Shown here piece after piece: positions 50,725 to 59,078 of a DNA stretch of 64,000 bases. The notes under the pieces are model-generated. The model was not told the DNA's origin and ran no database searches. It saw nothing but the letters and a program-made list of their open reading frames with translations. The DNA is from Nitrososphaerota archaeon (lineage in GTDB: Archaea > Thermoproteota > Nitrososphaeria > Nitrososphaerales > Nitrosopumilaceae). The stretch is taken from assembly GCA_021323705.1 (NCBI GenBank), contig JAJPKL010000012.1, positions 1-64,000 of the forward strand. The letters are read 5' to 3'. The position numbers were made by a program, and so were the translations under genes. Numbering within the stretch: the stretch's first letter is position 1; the number at the start of each line of letters is the position of its first letter.

Positions 50725-50733
50725 GTTTATATT
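50725..50733 (+). promoter_or_regulatory. TATA box of homocitrate synthase gene
   Basis: GTTTATATT, centred about 30 nt before the ATG at 50760, fits the archaeal TATA spacing. It separates the second half of the cluster as its own transcript. Confidence 0.5.
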
Positions 50734-50759
50734 CGCAAAATTTTGATACTAAATAAGCA

Positions 50760-51950
50760 ATGGACGATCCGAATTACTACGCCTACAAATACAACGAGAT
50801 GGGATCAAAGCCAAAAAAGATCCACATACTGGACAGTACGTTAAGGGAAGGAGAACAACACCCAGGTGTCACTTTTTCCAACAAGCAGAGAATCCAAATT
50901 GCGTGGATGCTAGATTACTTTGGTGTTGACCAAATTGAGATTTCGCCAGTAGTGTCCCCAGATCATAAAGAAGCAACTAAGACGATAATCAAGCAAGGAC
51001 TAAAAGCTGACATTGTTGCTCATGTCAGAGCTCTAAAAGAAGATGTAGACGTAGCACTAGAATGCGATGCCACATGGATGGCAACTTATCTTGGAATTTC
51101 AGATATTCACATGAAGGATAAACTCAGAATAACACGTGAAGAAGCAATGCGAAGGGCAGTAGAGACGGTAGAGTATGCCAAGTCTCATGGTTTTAAGATG
51201 CGATTCACCGTAGAAGATGCCAGCAGAGCTGATCCAGAATTCCTTCTCCAAGTTTGCAAGGCAATATCAGATGCGGGAGTTGACAGAATCAGCATACCAG
51301 ATACGGTTGGAATAATGAGACCAAGCGGTATGTACAATTTAGTAAAGACAGTTCGCGCTCAGATCAAGACGCCGCTGGATGTACATTGTCATAATGATAT
51401 AGGATTGGCATTGGCCAACGCATTGGCAGGATGTGAAGGTGGTGCTGATCAAATTCACACAACTATTGACGGCGTTGGAGAGCGAACTGGCATACCTGCT
51501 CTGGCAGAGACTGCGGTAGCATTAACTTATCTGTACAGATCTCCAAACAATCTCAGGCTAGACATGCTAATGGACCTTTCAAGACTGATTGAACAGTATA
51601 CAAGCATAGTACCATATGATTCCAAACCCATAGTTGGTGCTACTGCATACAAGCACAAGGCAGGAACACACTTGGCCGCAATTCTCAGAAACCCCGCGGC
51701 CTACGAGCCAATAGAGCCAAAGGTAGTAGGCAATAGACGAAGAATAGTCTTCGGAGAGCTTGCAGGTAAGAATGGTGCGGCATATCTAATGTCTCTCCTT
51801 GGCCTAGAGCAAGATGATGAACAAGCAAAGAAAGTGGCGGCAGGCCTCAAGAATCTAAGGATGGGAGACCTACTTGAGATCCCATTGGATGAAAGGCTTG
51901 AAAGAAAGATAATTAATGACACCCAAATGAAGGTAAAGGCAGGTAAATAG
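50760..51950 (+). CDS. Homocitrate synthase (LysS/NifV-like)
   Basis: 396 aa, ATG start. TIM-barrel signature LDSTLREGEQHPGVTF, metal-binding VHCHNDIGLALANA, and TIDGVGERTGIPALAETA. The length lacks the LeuA-type C-terminal regulatory domain. Homocitrate synthesis from 2-oxoglutarate and acetyl-CoA is the entry to the AAA lysine pathway; the adjacent lysW2-lysX-lysK supports it. 2-isopropylmalate synthase is the alternative. Confidence 0.85.
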   Translation: MDDPNYYAYKYNEMGSKPKKIHILDSTLREGEQHPGVTFSNKQRIQIAWMLDYFGVDQIEISPVVSPDHKEATKTIIKQGLKADIVAHVRALKEDVDVALECDATWMATYLGISDIHMKDKLRITREEAMRRAVETVEYAKSHGFKMRFTVEDASRADPEFLLQVCKAISDAGVDRISIPDTVGIMRPSGMYNLVKTVRAQIKTPLDVHCHNDIGLALANALAGCEGGADQIHTTIDGVGERTGIPALAETAVALTYLYRSPNNLRLDMLMDLSRLIEQYTSIVPYDSKPIVGATAYKHKAGTHLAAILRNPAAYEPIEPKVVGNRRRIVFGELAGKNGAAYLMSLLGLEQDDEQAKKVAAGLKNLRMGDLLEIPLDERLERKIINDTQMKVKAGK

Positions 51951-51951
51951 C

Positions 51952-52116
51952 ATGAAATGTTTAGAATGTGACGCAAACATCAACCCTCCAAAAGATTCAA
52001 TGGAAGGCGAGATTGTGACTTGTCCTGACTGCGGCGCAAGTTTTGAGTTAACTAAAGGATCCTCTGGCTTTGAGTTAAAACCAGCACAAACTGTTGGTGA
52101 GGACTGGGGCCAGTGA
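51952..52116 (+). CDS. lysW: Second LysW carrier, C-terminal Gln (missed by ORF track)
   Basis: 54 aa, ATG 1 nt after the homocitrate synthase stop. Same pattern as LysW1: CLECD and CPDCG zinc-type Cys pairs and a C-terminal EDWGQ. In known LysW the last residue is Glu, whose gamma-carboxyl carries the substrate; Gln lacks it, so the protein would need deamidation, a different linkage, or serve as a specialised carrier. It overlaps lysX2 by 3 nt, so translation is coupled. Confidence 0.85.
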   Translation: MKCLECDANINPPKDSMEGEIVTCPDCGASFELTKGSSGFELKPAQTVGEDWGQ

Positions 52117-52961
52117 GCTCGGGACTATCAATACTCTACGATACCATCAGATGGGAGGAAAAGGCGCTGCATGATGCTGCGAAGAAGAAAGGCATCAACG
52201 CAGTGATGGTTGACTGTAAGAGTTTATCCATTAATTTAGATAAGAGTAAGGAAGAGTATGACACGGCAATACAGCGTTGTGTGAGTTATTACCGAAGTCT
52301 GCATTCTACTGCAGCGCTTGAAGGAAAGGGTGTTAATGTAATCAATAGTTTGAACACCAGCATATTTGCTGGAAACAAGTTGTTCACTCACATGCTTCTA
52401 GTAAAAAACGGAGTTCCAACACCATTTAGTGCAGTGGCGTTTTCAGAGGAAGCCGCGTTAGAACTGTTAGATAAAAAAGGCTACCCAATGGTACTCAAGC
52501 CAACAGTTGGAAGCTGGGGAAGAATGATAGCGTTACTAAAAGATCGTGACTCTGCCGAAGGAATAATGGAGACGCGTGAAAAGATGTATCCCATATACCA
52601 AGTATATTATCTTGAAGAGTTTGTGAACAGACCTCCACGCGACATTAGGGCAATAATGATAGGCGATATAGTAGTTGCTGCAATATACAGATATTCTGGA
52701 GACGGGCAGTGGAAGACAAACATGGCCCTTGGAGGCAAGGCAGAACCGCTGAAGGTAACAAAGGAGATGGAAGACATATGCATAAAAGCAAAAAATGCAG
52801 TGCAGGGTCAGATAGTTGGCATCGACTTGATGGAAAGTAAGGAAAAGGGGTTAGTTGTTCATGAAGTCAACAATACAACGGAATACAAAAATACCGTCAG
52901 AGTTACTGGCGTAGATATACCAGCCTTGATGATAGATTACGCAAAACAATCGAGAAAATAA
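52113..52961 (+). CDS. lysX: LysW-aminoadipate ligase LysX
   Basis: 282 aa from GTG 52113, overlapping the LysW2 stop. ATP-grasp ligase: RCVSYYRSLHS, VLKPTVGSWGRMIALL, RPPRDIRAIMIGD and VVHEVNNTTEYKN. The motif NNTTEYKNTVRVTGVDIP resembles Thermus LysX (EFKNSVHTTGVDIP), so aminoadipate is the likely substrate. Together with the adjacent homocitrate synthase it is the lysine-branch ligase. Lower identity to the argX copy. Confidence 0.85.
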   Translation: MSSGLSILYDTIRWEEKALHDAAKKKGINAVMVDCKSLSINLDKSKEEYDTAIQRCVSYYRSLHSTAALEGKGVNVINSLNTSIFAGNKLFTHMLLVKNGVPTPFSAVAFSEEAALELLDKKGYPMVLKPTVGSWGRMIALLKDRDSAEGIMETREKMYPIYQVYYLEEFVNRPPRDIRAIMIGDIVVAAIYRYSGDGQWKTNMALGGKAEPLKVTKEMEDICIKAKNAVQGQIVGIDLMESKEKGLVVHEVNNTTEYKNTVRVTGVDIPALMIDYAKQSRK

Positions 52962-52964
52962 GAA

Positions 52965-54095
52965 TTGGACTCTTCAATTACCATTACACCAAGATATTCA
53001 GTAAAGATGCTAGAGAAAGCTCTGAGGCTTTACACCCCTTCGCTTTCTGAAAAGCAGCTGGCCGAATTTTTAGCAGACAAGTGTGACGATCTAGGATTTG
53101 AGAACATCCGCATTGATGAGGTAGGCAACCTCATTGCAACAAAAGGTTCTGGATCTCCAAAAATATTGCTTTGCGGACATATGGATACCGTACCAGGAAA
53201 AATAAAGGTAAGAAATGAGAATGGGCACATCTATGGTAGGGGAGCCTCAGATGCAAAGGCTCCTTTGATGGCAATGCTTCTTGCAGCGGCCTCACTTCAA
53301 AACAACAATGGCACTGTGGTCTTTGCCGCCGTAGTAGACGAGGAGGGAAATGCAACTGGCATCAAGAGTCTTGTCAAACAAAAGCTGGACATCGATTATG
53401 CAATCTTTGGCGAGCCAAGCAGTATAAGGAATATCACAATAGCATACAAGGGAAGAATTGCCATAAACCTCAAGGTAAACGTTGGAGACAGTGCACATGC
53501 CAGTGCTCCATGGCTTGCAAAAAATGCAATTGAAGAATCATACGTATTTACCAAGGCAATCAAGGACGAGCTTGAAGGAAAACAAGAAGGAAAACCAAAA
53601 AGCATGATGTTGACGGCAGCTCTTACTGAGATAAAGGGAGGCACAAGCCACAATGTCACAGCAGTAGAGTGCGACGCAGTGATGGACATCAGAATTCCAG
53701 TTGACATGAATTGTAAAATGGTTGGAGAAAAAATTGCATCCACTGTAACAGAGGTGGCAAAAAAGCAAGGAGTAAATGCATTTTATTCCATACTGGATGA
53801 GACAGAACCATTTGAGGCACCACATAGTTCCCCACTAGTGAGGGCGTTGACTCTTGGCATACTAGATGTAGAAAAAGCAAGGCCGCAGTTAATTAGAAAG
53901 ACTGGAACTGGCGACATGAACATAATTGGAAATACATTGAACATACCCGTTGTAACTTATGGTCCAGGAGACCCACATGCATCACATACAATTGACGAGA
54001 GGGTATCAACAGATGAATATTTGCGAAGCATCGAGGTCTTTAAAAGAATGCTGTATCATCTCAAGAGATTGCACGACGGACAAAAGAAATCCTAA
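52965..54095 (+). CDS. lysK: LysW-lysine/ornithine hydrolase (M20 peptidase family)
   Basis: 376 aa, TTG start, 3 nt after lysX. Zinc peptidase motifs GHMDTVPG, GRGASDAKAPL and VDEEGNATG. It releases lysine or ornithine from LysW. Last enzyme of the carrier pathway; in this window there is only one copy, so it likely serves both branches. The short leader before MDSSITITPRYS is normal. Confidence 0.9.
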   Translation: MDSSITITPRYSVKMLEKALRLYTPSLSEKQLAEFLADKCDDLGFENIRIDEVGNLIATKGSGSPKILLCGHMDTVPGKIKVRNENGHIYGRGASDAKAPLMAMLLAAASLQNNNGTVVFAAVVDEEGNATGIKSLVKQKLDIDYAIFGEPSSIRNITIAYKGRIAINLKVNVGDSAHASAPWLAKNAIEESYVFTKAIKDELEGKQEGKPKSMMLTAALTEIKGGTSHNVTAVECDAVMDIRIPVDMNCKMVGEKIASTVTEVAKKQGVNAFYSILDETEPFEAPHSSPLVRALTLGILDVEKARPQLIRKTGTGDMNIIGNTLNIPVVTYGPGDPHASHTIDERVSTDEYLRSIEVFKRMLYHLKRLHDGQKKS

Positions 54096-54142
54096 ACTAT
54101 CGCAAAACGAACATCAAAATATACTTCAAAAGGACTGGCGCT

Positions 54143-55177
54143 ATGTTATGGTTCATAGGCCTTGGAATCTCAGGCGTTGACGGTCTCAGTCCAAATACGT
54201 TGAAGATTTTAAAAAAAGCCGACATCGTTTATTTTGAAAACTTTACAAGCCCAATACCAAAAATTGACCAGCTTAAGGTAAAAAAGATAACAAGAAGCAG
54301 ATTCAAGATTGCGCCACGGTGGATGGTCGAGGACGGCAAGGCAATACTTGCAGATGCTAAAAAAAAGGCAGTTGTCCTGCTAGCATATGGAGACCCCTAC
54401 ATTGCAACAACACATATTGAATTGCGCACAAGAGCAGAGCTTGAAAAGATAAAGACACGTACAGTGCATGCAGCGTCTGCAATTCCCTCTCTTGTGGGAG
54501 AATGTGGCCTGCAATACTACAAGATAGGCAAACCGGTTACAGTGATGAGAGAGCAACAATCTTGGAATACAGTATACTATACCATCTACGACAATCTGGT
54601 GAGGGGGCTACATAGCATTCTGATATTAGAGTATAACAGTGATGCAGAATTTTTTCTAGATCCAAAGGATGCGCTCTCAAGCCTTTTGTTGATAGAAAAG
54701 GAACAACGGCGAAACGTAATTGATGAATCCATGTTTGGTATTGTGGCATCAAGGATTGGCTCAAAAAACCAATCTATAACGGCTGGAAAGATTTCAAGTC
54801 TTGTCAAAGCAGACTTTGGCAAGCCCCCACATACAATAATCATACCTGGAAGGATGCATTTTACAGAGGTTGACGCTCTCAAGGTTTTTGCAAAGTGTCT
54901 TGATGAGCCATTTGACAACTCAAAGATTCAAAAGATATCCGACCAAATGCTTGCAAAATATGTACCAAAAGCAAGAAGGGCGTTAAATGAAGTAATCAAG
55001 ACTTTCAAAGATGACAAGGACATACATCCAATAATAGAAAATGCCCAACTTTACATAGAAGATGCTGAAAAGTTTCAGAGAGAAGGAAAAGAAGAGCTTG
55101 CGGTGTTGAGCATCGGATATGCGGAGGGGCTAATTGACGCACTCCGCCTCTCTAGAGGAATAGACCCTTGGACATAG
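54143..55177 (+). CDS. dphB: Diphthine synthase fused to DUF357-like domain
   Basis: 344 aa, ATG start. Residues 1-250 are DphB: LWFIGLGISGVDGLS, ADIVYFENFTS, VLLAYGDPYIATTH. It methylates the precursor of diphthamide on elongation factor 2. The last about 90 residues (AQLYIEDAEKFQREGK; AVLSIGYAEGLIDALRL) look like the DUF357 helical domain, known as a separate archaeal protein. A family member is normally about 260 aa, so this is a fusion or an extended form. Confidence 0.9.
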   Translation: MLWFIGLGISGVDGLSPNTLKILKKADIVYFENFTSPIPKIDQLKVKKITRSRFKIAPRWMVEDGKAILADAKKKAVVLLAYGDPYIATTHIELRTRAELEKIKTRTVHAASAIPSLVGECGLQYYKIGKPVTVMREQQSWNTVYYTIYDNLVRGLHSILILEYNSDAEFFLDPKDALSSLLLIEKEQRRNVIDESMFGIVASRIGSKNQSITAGKISSLVKADFGKPPHTIIIPGRMHFTEVDALKVFAKCLDEPFDNSKIQKISDQMLAKYVPKARRALNEVIKTFKDDKDIHPIIENAQLYIEDAEKFQREGKEELAVLSIGYAEGLIDALRLSRGIDPWT

Positions 55178-55206
55178 ATTAATCAAGTGGTAACGCATCA
55201 GCTCTT

Positions 55207-55833
55207 GTGGTATATTTGGACGCATTAGACAAGGAGTTAATTTCTACATGTTACGTCGCTTCACTTTCTGGTGAAGAACCAATAGACATAATCAGAAAAA
55301 AGATATCACTAAGCTCAGACTATATCTCAAATAGAATTGATTCCCTTGTGGTAAATGGCTTCATCGAGAAAGACAAGAGGAGTCTTACCGACCTTGGGAG
55401 GGGTTCCATAAGGATAGTTTTGGCAGGAGGAGTCTTTGATATCATACATCCAGGCCATATACATACCCTAAGAGGCGCCAAGGCACTGGGCAATGTACTG
55501 GTTGTAGTTGTTGCAACAGACAGCACTGCACAGAAGATGAAAAACCGCATCCCTCTTCACAACATGGAACTGCGACGAGATCTTGTGAGCTCTTTGTCAA
55601 TGGTAGACCACGCAATGGTTGGCCACGAGGGAGACATTTTCAAGACGGTTGCGCGCGTAAGGCCAAACATCATTGCACTTGGCTATGACCAGATACATCA
55701 AGAAAAATTCATCATAGATGGATGCAAAAAGATTGGAGTGGATGTATCCATCGCAAGGCTCCAGTCTCCAGTACCGGATATTAAGAGCTCAAAGATAGAA
55801 AGTGATTACGGCAAGTCCATACACGGCCTCTGA
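55207..55833 (+). CDS. FAD synthase-like cytidylyltransferase-fold protein with N-terminal winged helix
   Basis: 208 aa, GTG start. Residues about 1-65 look like a winged helix (DIIRKKISLSSDYISNRIDS). Residues 68-208 are a nucleotidyltransferase: VLAGGVFDIIHPGHIHTL with the HxGH motif, and YDQIHQEK. This resembles archaeal FAD synthetase RibL. It faces the riboflavin kinase gene convergently (15 nt), suggesting a flavin role. Glycerol-3-phosphate cytidylyltransferase is the alternative. Confidence 0.75.
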   Translation: MVYLDALDKELISTCYVASLSGEEPIDIIRKKISLSSDYISNRIDSLVVNGFIEKDKRSLTDLGRGSIRIVLAGGVFDIIHPGHIHTLRGAKALGNVLVVVVATDSTAQKMKNRIPLHNMELRRDLVSSLSMVDHAMVGHEGDIFKTVARVRPNIIALGYDQIHQEKFIIDGCKKIGVDVSIARLQSPVPDIKSSKIESDYGKSIHGL

Positions 55834-55848
55834 GAGAGCAGTACCAAA

Positions 55849-56544
55849 TCATTGTGCTGGTTTTGATTTTACGTTTACGCGGATTGTTATCTGAGAGCCT
55901 GTTGAAAGTTTTGTTAATTTTTTGATGTTGTCTTTTGAAATAAGCTCTATTACAGAATCGTCATGGTGGGTCCTTTCAAGCAGAATTAGTGCGGCATCTA
56001 TGCTGTTGTTAACCCTTGCAGGATAGCATTTCACCCATCCATATGTGCGTTTTCCGTCTGAAAATCCATGCACCAGCACTGCGGGATAAGCATCAAGTGA
56101 CCGCTTTGCCTCGATGAACTCCTTGTCTTTTAGCTTTACATTTAGAGTGCCAGGAAACGGTACGTAGCCAAGCTTTGACTTGAATTGTTTTGTATATCCT
56201 TTCATGGACATGTAGTATGCCCCCTCACCCATTCCAGAAACTATTACTCCCCTGAATTCAACGTATGACGGCGAGGTTTCAAGGCTTGACTTTAGAGTTG
56301 AAAAAATTTTTATCATCTCGGCGTGTCCCTTGGTGGTGATTCGTACAGAGACTCGTGTGCCTGATCGTATCCTCTCTATGTATCCGTCTGATTCTAGTTC
56401 TAAAAGATGCTTTGATGCCGCCTGCTGAGATTTGTGAATGCTTTTTCCAAGTGATGAAGTTGTGATTGGGATAAAGTTGTAGCGTGCACCTTTGGAAAAA
56501 AGTTCTGCAAGTGTTAGTATGTGTTGCAGTTTTAGCTCAGGCAT
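55849..56544 (-). CDS. ribK: CTP-dependent riboflavin kinase with N-terminal HTH
   Basis: 231 aa, ATG start. N-terminal helix-turn-helix (TTSSLGKSIHKSQQAASKHL, about 28-55) and a DUF120 riboflavin kinase domain: GVIVSGMGEGAYYMSMKGY, LGYVPFPGTLNVKL and the AYPAVL segment. Makes FMN from riboflavin using CTP. The HTH may regulate a flavin gene. Located 6 nt downstream of dnaG on the same strand. Confidence 0.9.
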   Translation of the reverse strand: MPELKLQHILTLAELFSKGARYNFIPITTSSLGKSIHKSQQAASKHLLELESDGYIERIRSGTRVSVRITTKGHAEMIKIFSTLKSSLETSPSYVEFRGVIVSGMGEGAYYMSMKGYTKQFKSKLGYVPFPGTLNVKLKDKEFIEAKRSLDAYPAVLVHGFSDGKRTYGWVKCYPARVNNSIDAALILLERTHHDDSVIELISKDNIKKLTKLSTGSQITIRVNVKSKPAQ

Positions 56545-56549
56545 TAGTT

Positions 56550-57695
56550 TTATGCAATACCAAGCTCTGTAAATGTTTTCAGTGTCATGCCGTCAGTTGA
56601 TTTTAGGTTAGCCATCCTATGCCCTATGACGTATTCTATTCCTGCTTGTTTTGCAGAATCAATCAGTCTCTGTGTTATGATACCGTCCAACACGAGATAC
56701 TTTATTCCAGAACCTGGAGAGAGTTTTGACACTACCTCACTTACCGGTACCTTGAATACGCTGTTTAGTCCCTCATCTAGTGCTACTGCCTCTAAAGACT
56801 CATTTAGGTCCGGATATACTTTTCTTGCAACATTTGCTATTGGCTCATCTTTTGGATCCTGAAGCCTCGGCTTTGCAGTTTCTTTTTTCATCTCTTCTGC
56901 GGTCTCTTTGAGAATATCTGCAATCTGCATAGGAGTAAGTTCTTCTACCTCGACGCCTTCCGGTGCGCGATGAACCACGTCAATATTTACAAGTGATTTT
57001 AATTCTTTCAATATGAAACCGCCTGCCCTGTCACCGTCAAGGAATGCAACAACCTTTTGTTTTGACTCGCAAAGAGACTTGATTGACTCGTCTATTCTTG
57101 CGCCCTCTATTGCAAGTGCGTTGTCAAATCCTGCTCTGAGCAGATTTATCACATCTGCCCTACCTTCGACTAGAATTACCCACGGCGAGTCAAAAACTCC
57201 CGAACCGCATGCAAGTTTCTCTTTTCCAAACGTAGTAAGCTTGCCAGACGATGTGACCTCTTGAACGTCTTTTAGCATCTCTTCTCCTTCACTTATAGTC
57301 TTTGTAGACCATTTCTGCACGATCTGTTTTGCCCTGTCAACAATCTCCTTTTTCTTTGCAGACCTAACATCTTCTATTGCTTCTAGTTTAAAGTGAGCTT
57401 GGAATGGGCCTACTTTGTCTATACTTTCTATCGCAGCTGCAATAAGTGCAGCAGTGTTGATATCAGTACTCATAGGAATCAGCGCATCTCCTTTTGTTTG
57501 ATTAGTCGTACTCGTAGCGTTGACCTCTATTCTTCCTACTTTCGATACCTTCTGAAGTTCATTTAGGTTCATCTCTGGTCCAAGCAGCCCTTCTGTTTGG
57601 CCAAAAATTGCGCCTATGATATCGGCTTTTTCAACGAGTCCATCGACGTCAAAGCTGAGCTTAACGTGATACTTGACAATTCCTGTATATGGCAA
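56550..57695 (-). CDS. dnaG: Archaeal DnaG primase-like protein
   Basis: 381 aa, TTG start. Central Toprim domain with ILVEGRADVINLL and AFLDGDRAGGFIL (Glu and DxD), flanked by the archaeal N-terminal domain (GAIFGQTEGLLGPEM) and a helical C-terminus. Archaeal DnaG is a part of the RNA exosome and may synthesise RNA primers. It is clearly the archaeal form. The small Toprim protein is next to it on the same strand. Confidence 0.9.
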   Translation of the reverse strand: MPYTGIVKYHVKLSFDVDGLVEKADIIGAIFGQTEGLLGPEMNLNELQKVSKVGRIEVNATSTTNQTKGDALIPMSTDINTAALIAAAIESIDKVGPFQAHFKLEAIEDVRSAKKKEIVDRAKQIVQKWSTKTISEGEEMLKDVQEVTSSGKLTTFGKEKLACGSGVFDSPWVILVEGRADVINLLRAGFDNALAIEGARIDESIKSLCESKQKVVAFLDGDRAGGFILKELKSLVNIDVVHRAPEGVEVEELTPMQIADILKETAEEMKKETAKPRLQDPKDEPIANVARKVYPDLNESLEAVALDEGLNSVFKVPVSEVVSKLSPGSGIKYLVLDGIITQRLIDSAKQAGIEYVIGHRMANLKSTDGMTLKTFTELGIA

Positions 57696-57766
57696 ATCAT
57701 TAACCTCTTAATTTTTGATCACTTTACGTTCGGAGGGGGCAGATATAAGTGCTTATTGCCAACTCT

Positions 57767-58138
57767 CTAGTTGATTTTGTACAGTGAGAGATCCTCAATG
57801 TGACGAATCTTGCCCTTTGTTATTGCAGTCAGTTTTCGCCTAAAGGATAGATCAACTGTCATTCGGTGCTCTAGTTGTGATAGAATCCTTTTGGTAAGAT
57901 ATGCGCCTTTTCTGTCTGAATCAAGAAGTATGATTAGGCGTTTGTATTTAGATACAGAGTCTGCAAATTTTGCCAACCCCTTGAAGGCATGAAACTGGCA
58001 GACCTTGCCAGCAAAACCCAATTTATTGAGCGCCTCTTCGTCTTTTTTTCCTTCTACAACTACAATGCTGTCTTTTTTTGAGTTAAGAGACCTGACAAAC
58101 TCGTGAATCTCCGATATCTCCGACTCGTCAAACTCCAT
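57767..58138 (-). CDS. Small Toprim-domain protein
   Basis: 123 aa, ATG start. Stand-alone Toprim: VVVEGKKDEEALN with the Glu and ILLDSDRKGAYL with DxD. Resembles the RNase M5/UPF0292 type of small Toprim protein. Located upstream of dnaG on the same strand (71-nt spacer). It may cut or process nucleic acid, but this is inference. Confidence 0.85.
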   Translation of the reverse strand: MEFDESEISEIHEFVRSLNSKKDSIVVVEGKKDEEALNKLGFAGKVCQFHAFKGLAKFADSVSKYKRLIILLDSDRKGAYLTKRILSQLEHRMTVDLSFRRKLTAITKGKIRHIEDLSLYKIN

Positions 58139-58186
58139 GGTTTCACTTGGAATTAAACATATTAAGCAATTTTCAAAAATTTACTT

Positions 58187-58876
58187 GTGTCAAGAGTACT
58201 AGTCATACAGAACACAAAGAATGAAGGAATTGGCACGCTTGGCAATCTGTTTGAGCAGGACGGTTTTGATATTACAACAGTTCTTGCCAAAAAGGAACCG
58301 ATTCCAAAAATCAATCCAGATGCCATAGTAATACTTGGGGCACCTGAGAGTGCAAATGATGACTTGAGATACCTAAAAGACGAATTGGTATTGATACAAG
58401 ACGCTGTAAAAAATAACATTCCTGTTCTTGGCATATGTTTGGGGTCACAGCTTATTGCAAAGGCATTTGGGGCCAGAGTCTACCAAGGCAAGAAAAAAGA
58501 GATTGGGTTCTATCACGACATAGAGTTTGACAACACATCACAGTCAAAACTATTTCAAGGAATACAGAGTCCTGCCACCATATTTCATTGGCATGGCGAT
58601 ACGTTTGATCTTCCAAGCAGTGCGATCAGACTAGCGCACTCAAGAGACTATCAAAACCAAGCAGTAAAGATAGGAAGTGCAGTAGGAGTACAATTTCACA
58701 TGGAAGTCGATGAACCAGCAGTTAGACTATGGCTTGAAAAATCAAAAGACGAACTAAGATCTGCACCATACCTAAGTCCTGAGAACATAATCAGTGACAT
58801 TTCAAAGAACATTGGTGTTGTCCAGAACAACATGCAGATATTTTATCAAAACTTCAAGTCAGAGTTTAATCTTTGA
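58187..58876 (+). CDS. Class I glutamine amidotransferase-like protein
   Basis: 229 aa, GTG start. Nucleophile elbow GICLGSQLIAKAFG with the catalytic Cys and QFHMEVD with His and Glu of the triad. The rest is typical of GMP-synthase-like amidotransferases. No partner synthase is fused or adjacent, so it could be a stand-alone gamma-glutamyl hydrolase. Divergent from the Toprim gene. Confidence 0.8.
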   Translation: MSRVLVIQNTKNEGIGTLGNLFEQDGFDITTVLAKKEPIPKINPDAIVILGAPESANDDLRYLKDELVLIQDAVKNNIPVLGICLGSQLIAKAFGARVYQGKKKEIGFYHDIEFDNTSQSKLFQGIQSPATIFHWHGDTFDLPSSAIRLAHSRDYQNQAVKIGSAVGVQFHMEVDEPAVRLWLEKSKDELRSAPYLSPENIISDISKNIGVVQNNMQIFYQNFKSEFNL

Positions 58877-58943
58877 CAGAGGATTAACGCCGTATTAAAC
58901 TCTCTTAAACTAAACTGCGTCCACCAGTGTTTATTCTCAGAAT

Positions 58944-58964
58944 TAACAGGAGCTAAACCTGTTA
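58944..58964. terminator. Hairpin at the end of the Fic remnant locus
   Basis: TAACAGG and CCTGTTA form a 7-bp stem with a 7-nt loop, overlapping the stop of the 38-aa ORF (minus). It may be a terminator. Confidence 0.35.
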
Positions 58965-59078
58965 TTTACTGGAACGTTTGAGTAGATATCTCTTTTCATT
59001 TGTCAAATCGTCAAATATCCTAGAATATTTCTCTTTGATTTGCTTTTTCATTGCATCTCGCTCAGAACCTGTTTTCAT
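58962..59078 (-). CDS. 38-aa ORF after the Fic remnant
   Basis: ATG overlapping the Fic stop (ATGA), 38 residues, basic and helical (MKTGSERDAMKKQIKEKYSR; ending KRSSK). Missed by the ORF track. It could be a real small partner of the Fic protein or part of the decayed gene. The overlap favours a past translational coupling. Confidence 0.4.
   Translation of the reverse strand: MKTGSERDAMKKQIKEKYSRIFDDLTNEKRYLLKRSSK

Noticed and set aside
58877-58943. Short AT-rich direct repeats near TTAAACTCTCTTAAAC
   Set aside because: Two near-copies of TTAAACT only; too short to mean an attachment site or origin.
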